64,000 nucleotides of DNA from Methanoculleus taiwanensis (lineage in GTDB: Archaea > Halobacteriota > Methanomicrobia > Methanomicrobiales > Methanoculleaceae): contig NZ_LHQS01000002.1 of assembly GCF_004102725.1 (NCBI RefSeq), forward strand, positions 983,984 through 1,047,983, written 5' to 3'. Shown here one piece after another: positions 60,940 to 64,000 of this stretch. Each line of letters opens with the position of its first letter. Position 1 is the first letter of the stretch. A program made the translations under genes and the position numbers. Below the pieces are notes generated by a model. That model worked only from the letters and a program-made list of their open reading frames with translations. It had not been told where the DNA came from and did no database searches.

Positions 60940-62185
60940 GGTTTTGGATCGAACGCTCCTGACGGGGGATGCCGACAGAGAGCGAGCGGGATATCCTGAT
61001 ACTCCGGTGCTGCGGGTCGCGAAAGACGGCGAGGTGCTCGGCGCGAACGAGGCGGCACTCCCGCTGCTTGCCCACTGGAATCTCCTCATCGGGGATCGGC
61101 TCCCGGGTCGGTGGATCGGCGTGGTCGATCTCGTCTTGAGGAGCGGGGAGAAGGAGCGGATCGGTATCCTGACCGGGACGAAGGCCTGCTCGCTTACGTT
61201 CACCCCGGTCGGCGACGGTGAGGGCGTCACCATCTCCTTTCAGGAGGCCGCCGGGAGCAGAGGTGCCGGGGAACTCTGCAGCATGGGAAGCGGCGTCGCC
61301 ACCTTCGAGGCGCGTGACGACGGCAGGTACTTTGTCGTCACGTCGCTCAACCCCGCGGCAGGCCGGGCGGGCGGCAGTTCGCCGGGTGCAGAGTTCCCCG
61401 GGTTCGTCGATACGCTCCGGCGGGTCTGGAGGACGGGCAGTCCCGAACAGATCCCGATGCGGTGCTCCCGGGCAGGCCAGCCGGTCGTCTGGGGCGAGAT
61501 CTACGTAAACCGCCTCCCTTCGGGGTATCTCGTCGCCGTCTTTGACGACAGAACGGCACAAAAAAGGATAGAGACCTCCCTCATCGAGAGCGAAGAGAAG
61601 TTCCGGGGCATCACCCAGCGCAGCTTCGATATGATCTTCACCGCCGACCCGGCCGGGGTGATCACCTATGCTTCGCCTGCGGTGCACCGCATCCTCGGAT
61701 GCGAGCCCGCCGCGATCACCGGCAGGAGGTGCCGGGAGTACATCGCCCGTCACAACCGTTCCGCATTCTCCCGTGCAACCGGGCAGCTGCTTGCAGGGAA
61801 GGATGTGGAAGGACTGATCCTCGAATGTGTGCGGGACGACGGCTCTCCCGTCTTCGTGGAGATCAACGCATCCCCCATCGTCAGGAACGGCGTTGTCACG
61901 GGTATCCAGGGGGTCGGGAGAGACGTCACCGAACGGATCGCCGCGGAAGATCTGAAGAAACAGGCCTACGACCAGATCGACCGCAACATCGAGCAGTTCG
62001 CGATCCTCGGCGACCATATCCGCCAGCCGCTCCAGGTGATCCTCGGCATTGCGGATATCATCGGTGACGAGAAGAGCGAGATCCTTGCCCAGCAGGTACG
62101 GAGGATCAACAATATCATCAGGCAGCTCGACCAGGGCTGGATCGAGTCACGAAAGGTGCAGGAGTTTCTTCGGCGGTGCGGCTGA
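60899..62185 (+). CDS. PAS protein ending in an ATPase-less phosphoacceptor-like helix pair
   Basis: The 428-residue protein has a divergent PAS-like N-terminal region, a clear PAS domain (about 235-355, FRGITQRSFDMIFTADPAG), and the tail of about 75 residues with QFAILGDHIRQPLQV (His373) and LDQGWIESRKVQEFLRR. No ATPase domain follows. The gene overlaps the end of the kinase at 58570, which signals translational coupling. GTG 60929, preceded by GGAGAAGAG, is a likely alternative start. It is the second example of this kinase-plus-tail arrangement. It probably serves as partner or phosphoacceptor for its neighbour. Confidence 0.86.
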   Translation: MRRPFLEKSPVVDEVLDRTLLTGDADRERAGYPDTPVLRVAKDGEVLGANEAALPLLAHWNLLIGDRLPGRWIGVVDLVLRSGEKERIGILTGTKACSLTFTPVGDGEGVTISFQEAAGSRGAGELCSMGSGVATFEARDDGRYFVVTSLNPAAGRAGGSSPGAEFPGFVDTLRRVWRTGSPEQIPMRCSRAGQPVVWGEIYVNRLPSGYLVAVFDDRTAQKRIETSLIESEEKFRGITQRSFDMIFTADPAGVITYASPAVHRILGCEPAAITGRRCREYIARHNRSAFSRATGQLLAGKDVEGLILECVRDDGSPVFVEINASPIVRNGVVTGIQGVGRDVTERIAAEDLKKQAYDQIDRNIEQFAILGDHIRQPLQVILGIADIIGDEKSEILAQQVRRINNIIRQLDQGWIESRKVQEFLRRCG

Positions 62186-62238
62186 CGGCCGGGGGTCTGC
62201 ACGGCCGATCTCCGGGAGGCTATCCGTCGACAACAATC

Positions 62239-62246
62239 TATAAATC
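62239..62246 (+). promoter_or_regulatory. TATA box, near-leaderless promoter
   Basis: TATAAATC lies 32 bases before the ATG at 62271, and no ribosome binding site lies between. Confidence 0.55.
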
Positions 62247-62270
62247 GTTTCCCGCAAATCACCTGCCCGT

Positions 62271-62630
62271 ATGGCGACCCGGAGACAGATCGAGGCTACG
62301 CGTGAGAACCTGAAGCGAGCACAGGATTCCCTGCACGAGATGAATCACTGCGAGAATGCTCCCGGCGAACCGACCTGCAGCACGGAGGTGGATCGCCCGC
62401 GGAGTGACCGGTTCCGGGCGCAGGCGCGGCTCTCCGTGGCGGAGCCGGAGCGGCTCACGTCGGCGCAGCGGGAGGCACGGCGCGAGAATATCAAGAAGGC
62501 TCAGAGAGCCCGCAGTTATGAATCCTGGACGAAGAAGGAGCTCTACGAGCGGGCGACGGAGCTCGGTATCGCCGGCCGCTCGCAGATGGCGAAAGGCGAG
62601 CTGATCGTGGCGCTGCGGGCGAGACAGTAG
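62271..62630 (+). CDS. Small basic protein with Rho-N/SAP-like C-terminal motif
   Basis: The 119-residue protein is rich in Arg, Lys and Glu. The N-terminal half is predicted helical and disordered. The C-terminal 40 residues (WTKKELYERATELGIAGRSQ, then KGELIVALR) match the helix-extended-helix of Rho-termination N-domains and SAP domains, which bind nucleic acids. It also contains a short repeat-like pair, ATRENLKRAQ and ARRENIKKAQ. The transcript is probably leaderless from the TATA box at 62239. Its target is unknown. Confidence 0.78.
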   Translation: MATRRQIEATRENLKRAQDSLHEMNHCENAPGEPTCSTEVDRPRSDRFRAQARLSVAEPERLTSAQREARRENIKKAQRARSYESWTKKELYERATELGIAGRSQMAKGELIVALRARQ

Positions 62631-62678
62631 CGCTGCCGTTCCGGGTCTCGAACCGCCCGTATCCCCGGGGAGTCGGGT

Positions 62679-63317
62679 CTATCGATTTTTTCTGAAGAGT
62701 GCCTCAATCTCGACCCTCGGGTAGTCGTTCCCCCGGATCCGCATCTGCCACCGGTGGGTCTGCACCGAGACCGGAGTCAGCATGGAGAAGAGGGCGGCGG
62801 TCTCTTCAGAGGTGAAGTAGTGGGTCAGAATGGCGTCGCCGCGGCGGTAGGTATGCTCCTCGACCTCTGTCCCCTTCCCGGCCCGCATATCCTCCGTCGA
62901 AAAAGCCCGGAAGAAGAGGAGACCGCCGTCCCGCAGTACGCGGGAGGTCTCGGCAGCAATCCGCGCCCGGTCGTCTGCGAGCAGGTGGCCGGCGATATGG
63001 AAGAGGAATACGGCATCGAAGCTGCCGTCCCGGAGAGGGAGCGAGCGGGCGTCGGCGACGAGCAGGTGGATGCCGGTCGTTCCGAACCGGGCGTGGCTCA
63101 TCCGCACGGCGGTCGGCGAGATGTCGAGCGCCGTCACGCTCCAGCGCTTCTCCGCCATCGCCGCGAGTGTCTTGCCGTCCCCGCACCCGAGCTCGAGGAC
63201 ACACGAGCCCGGCGGCAGCTCCGGGAGGCGGCCGGTGACGCCGCCCCAGAGCCTGCCCCGGCGTGCGTAGTCGTTCTCCCACGAGGGAGGGGCTGTATCC
63301 ACGGATCCAGGTTGCAC
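62679..63317 (-). CDS. SAM-dependent methyltransferase (class I)
   Basis: The 212-residue protein has the Rossmann methyltransferase motifs: VLELGCGDGKTLAAM (motif I), ALDISPTAV (acidic residue binding the ribose), LLVADARSLPLRDGSFDAVFLFH (motif II/IV), and VLRDGGLLFFRAF (post-motif). It is of the Methyltransf_11/UbiE-like type acting on small molecules; the substrate is unknown. The start is GTG 63317, or a second GTG at 63302. It ends 10 bases downstream of msrB and could share its transcript. Confidence 0.85.
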   Translation of the reverse strand: MQPGSVDTAPPSWENDYARRGRLWGGVTGRLPELPPGSCVLELGCGDGKTLAAMAEKRWSVTALDISPTAVRMSHARFGTTGIHLLVADARSLPLRDGSFDAVFLFHIAGHLLADDRARIAAETSRVLRDGGLLFFRAFSTEDMRAGKGTEVEEHTYRRGDAILTHYFTSEETAALFSMLTPVSVQTHRWQMRIRGNDYPRVEIEALFRKNR

Positions 63318-63327
63318 CGGATCCGGG

Positions 63328-63807
63328 TTAAAGGGTTCGCGTATCGGGCACGAACTGCAGGGATGCCGAGTTCATGCAGTACCGTTTGTACGTCGGCGGC
63401 GGGCCGTCGTCGAAGACATGCCCGAGGTGGGCGTCGCATCGCCGGCAGAGCACCTCGGTCCGGGTCATGAAGAAGCTCCTGTCGGTCTCCGTGGCGACGT
63501 TCAGCTCGGAGACCGGCTTCGAGAAACTCGGCCACCCCGTCCCCGACTCGAACTTCGCCTCGGACGAAAAGAGGTCGGTCGAGCAGCAGACGCACTGGTA
63601 GAGCCCCTTCTCTTTGCAGTTCCAGTACTGTCCGGTGAACGCCGTCTCGGTGCCTGCCTGCCGGGCGACGTGGAACTGCTGCGGCGTGAGCAGTTCCCGC
63701 CACTCTTCCTCTGTCTTTCTTATCTTCTCGACCAGTTCCACCGAATCGGCCCTGGCATTGTAGATCCTGACGAGCTCCTGCTCCCCTGTGGATACCGTAT
63801 GGTTCAT
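63328..63807 (-). CDS. msrB: Peptide methionine (R)-S-oxide reductase MsrB
   Basis: The 159-residue protein has the MsrB order: EEWRELLTPQQFHVAR at the start, a zinc site from YQCVCC and VLCRRCDAH, FESGTGWPSF in the substrate pocket, HLGHVFDDGP, and the catalytic Cys in RYCMNSASL. It reduces the R form of methionine sulfoxide in damaged proteins. The ATG at 63807 is preceded by GGGAGG at ideal spacing; the longer frame to 63870 overlaps the TATA box. It is likely the first gene of an operon with the methyltransferase. Confidence 0.95.
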   Translation of the reverse strand: MNHTVSTGEQELVRIYNARADSVELVEKIRKTEEEWRELLTPQQFHVARQAGTETAFTGQYWNCKEKGLYQCVCCSTDLFSSEAKFESGTGWPSFSKPVSELNVATETDRSFFMTRTEVLCRRCDAHLGHVFDDGPPPTYKRYCMNSASLQFVPDTRTL

Positions 63808-63843
63808 CGTCCTGCCTCCCGTAACCGAAGCAGACCTGCCGAA

Positions 63844-63852
63844 GATATAAAG
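63844..63852 (-). promoter_or_regulatory. TATA box for msrB
   Basis: The minus strand reads CTTTATATC about 40 bases before the ATG at 63807. Confidence 0.55.
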
Positions 63853-63888
63853 ATATTCCTCCACCCGCACCGGGATGGCGGTGTTCCG

Positions 63889-64000
63889 TTACCGCTGGCC
63901 GTAGTGTTTCCGGAGGAACCGTCGCACCTTCTCGGACTCGACCCAGCCCCGGTCGAGCCGGTCGATGGTGCCGTTGATGAGCGCCGCCTGCTCGAGGATC
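63889..64000 (-). CDS. C-terminal end of a fourth kinase-tail protein (cut by window edge)
   Basis: The last 37 codons of a minus-strand gene read LEQAALINGTIDRLDRGWVE, then SEKVRRFLRKHYGQR, and stop with TAA at 63891-63889. This matches the end of the ATPase-less tail in the proteins at 2551, 45648 and 60899 (compare LDRGWIESRKIREFLRR). The sensor part and any acceptor histidine lie outside the window. Confidence 0.75.
   Translation of the reverse strand, partial: ILEQAALINGTIDRLDRGWVESEKVRRFLRKHYGQR

Noticed and set aside
1-64000. tRNA, rRNA or CRISPR features
   Set aside because: I looked for conserved rRNA segments, tRNA-like cloverleaf strings and regularly spaced repeats while reading and saw none; a covariance-model scan was not possible, so a divergent tRNA cannot be fully excluded.

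Overview
The window looks like chromosome of a high-GC methanogenic archaeon, most likely of the Methanomicrobiales and close to Methanoculleus. This is inferred from archaeal TATA-type promoters with short or absent leaders, GGAGG-type ribosome binding sites, very long PAS/GAF sensor kinases with the H-box LTHD(I/V)RN, dockerin-tailed secreted beta-helix proteins, and an archaeal-type HTH-nucleotidyltransferase/HEPN locus. No rRNA, tRNA, CRISPR array or complete insertion sequence was recognised. No gene of methanogenesis is present, so the assignment rests on gene style only.

Layout. 1-2.4 kb: membrane proteins and a lipoprotein. 2.5-6.9 kb: a 1442-residue multi-PAS sensor kinase. 7.1-12.7 kb: an Hsp20, a rifampicin-phosphotransferase-like dikinase, and a fusion of a CrtC/AttH-like lipocalin domain to a prenyl diphosphate synthase. 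12.9-18.2 kb: a flavodoxin, a HepT-MntA toxin-antitoxin pair, a lipase-like hydrolase, a second HTH-nucleotidyltransferase/HEPN pair whose toxin is broken by two frameshifts, and a GH3 lipoprotein. 18.3-29.2 kb: two very large secreted proteins (a subtilisin/beta-helix/dockerin protein of about 2400 residues and a beta-helix/PKD/dockerin protein of about 1000 residues) sharing a nearly identical 3' end. 29.4-35.8 kb: an alpha/beta hydrolase, a condensation-domain protein, an Fe-S protein and a Mg2+ P-type ATPase. 36.5-39.9 kb: a secreted beta-propeller and a secreted transglutaminase-like protein, then gene-poor DNA with a kinase remnant. 40-48.2 kb: an orphan DNA methyltransferase and a two-gene kinase module. 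48.2-58.2 kb: housekeeping and transport genes (SpoIIAA-like, RecQ, NAD synthetase, KefB-type antiporter, phosphoribosyltransferase, cation-chloride cotransporter). 58.5-64 kb: a second two-gene kinase module, small genes, a methyltransferase, MsrB, and the end of a further kinase-tail gene.

The most interesting theme is signalling. Four genes end in the same tail of about 75 residues, which looks like a histidine-kinase dimerisation/phosphoacceptor helix pair (FAILGDH[VI]R[QH]PLQV) with no ATPase domain after it. Two of them lie directly downstream of a sensor kinase that does have an ATPase domain, and in the 1442-residue protein both halves are fused in frame. This suggests kinase/acceptor partner pairs. 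One of the kinases has lost the N-box asparagines of its ATPase domain.

Several regulatory features stand out. Two 17-bp inverted-repeat operators, 21 bp apart, overlie the leaderless promoter of the HTH-nucleotidyltransferase. The leader of the giant protease holds a terminator-like hairpin with a possible competing pairing. A perfect 16-bp palindrome overlies the TATA box of the hydrolase at 29.4 kb.
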